In this document: piece after piece, positions 5,945 through 6,010 of the stretch
How the letters are laid out: every line of letters starts with the position of its first letter
Numbering within the stretch: position 1 is the stretch's first letter
Origin: Enteractinococcus sp.
GTDB lineage: Bacteria; Actinomycetota; Actinomycetes; Actinomycetales; Micrococcaceae
Reading direction: 5' to 3'
NCBI GenBank assembly: GCA_029267455.1
Contig: JAJUIX010000081.1
Span: 1-6,010, forward strand
DNA length: 6,010 nucleotides
Program-made: the position numbers and the translations under genes
The notes under the pieces: generated by a model
The model's database searches: none
Told to the model about the DNA's origin: nothing
The model's input: the letters and a program-made list of their open reading frames with translations, nothing else

Positions 5945-6010
5945 ATGAAGCACAAACCACACTTATCAGCCGGACTCTTGACGATCCTCGGTGTGATTGC
6001 AACGATCGGG
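5945..6010 (+). CDS. Start of an unidentified gene with a hydrophobic, signal-like N-terminus (partial)
   Basis: Only 22 codons are visible, beginning ATG at 5945 with AAAGAG at 5934-5939, 5 bases upstream. The residues start MKHKPH and continue with a hydrophobic run from about residue 8, with the n-region and h-region pattern of a signal peptide or first membrane helix. The two ATG codons just upstream (5931 and 5940) share one frame and stop at the TGA of 5946-5948, so 5945 is the plausible start. The gene runs divergently from the monooxygenase gene, 75 bases apart. The function cannot be told from this fragment. Confidence 0.55.
   Translation, partial: MKHKPHLSAGLLTILGVIATIG

Overview
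The window looks like ordinary chromosome of an actinobacterium of moderate GC content. The evidence is a bacterial class A RNase P RNA, a glyceraldehyde-3-phosphate dehydrogenase with the long N-terminal extension known from corynebacteria and relatives, a heme-degrading monooxygenase resembling mycobacterial MhuD, and frequent GTG and TTG starts. I cannot separate Micrococcales from Mycobacteriales by eye.

Layout. Bases 1 to about 330 are the 3' part of rnpB; its 5' end lies outside the window. A short gap leads to a membrane-anchored, probably extracytoplasmic HNH/DUF1524 nuclease (363-1088, +). The extended GAPDH gene follows (1212-2699, +) and closes with a perfect 13-bp terminator hairpin. 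Next is a 695-residue OafA/YrhL-type membrane O-acyltransferase with a C-terminal SGNH domain (2836-4923, +). It converges, with 28 bases between, on a leftward pair: an MhuD-like monooxygenase (5869-5564, -) followed with no intervening base by peptide deformylase (5563-4952, -). A new rightward gene begins at 5945 and runs off the window edge; only a hydrophobic N-terminus is visible.

How the genes fit together. Most are unrelated housekeeping or envelope functions: tRNA processing, central carbon metabolism, surface polymer acylation, and removal of the N-formyl group from new proteins. The one tight functional unit is the monooxygenase-deformylase pair, where the stop codon TAA directly abuts the TTG start and translational coupling is likely. 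The intergenic region from 5870 to 5944 is divergent and holds a nested inverted repeat that would fold over the ribosome binding site of the gene at 5945.

I see no transposon, CRISPR array, tRNA gene, phage gene or defence cassette, and no convincing new multi-gene system. The findings are modest local observations.
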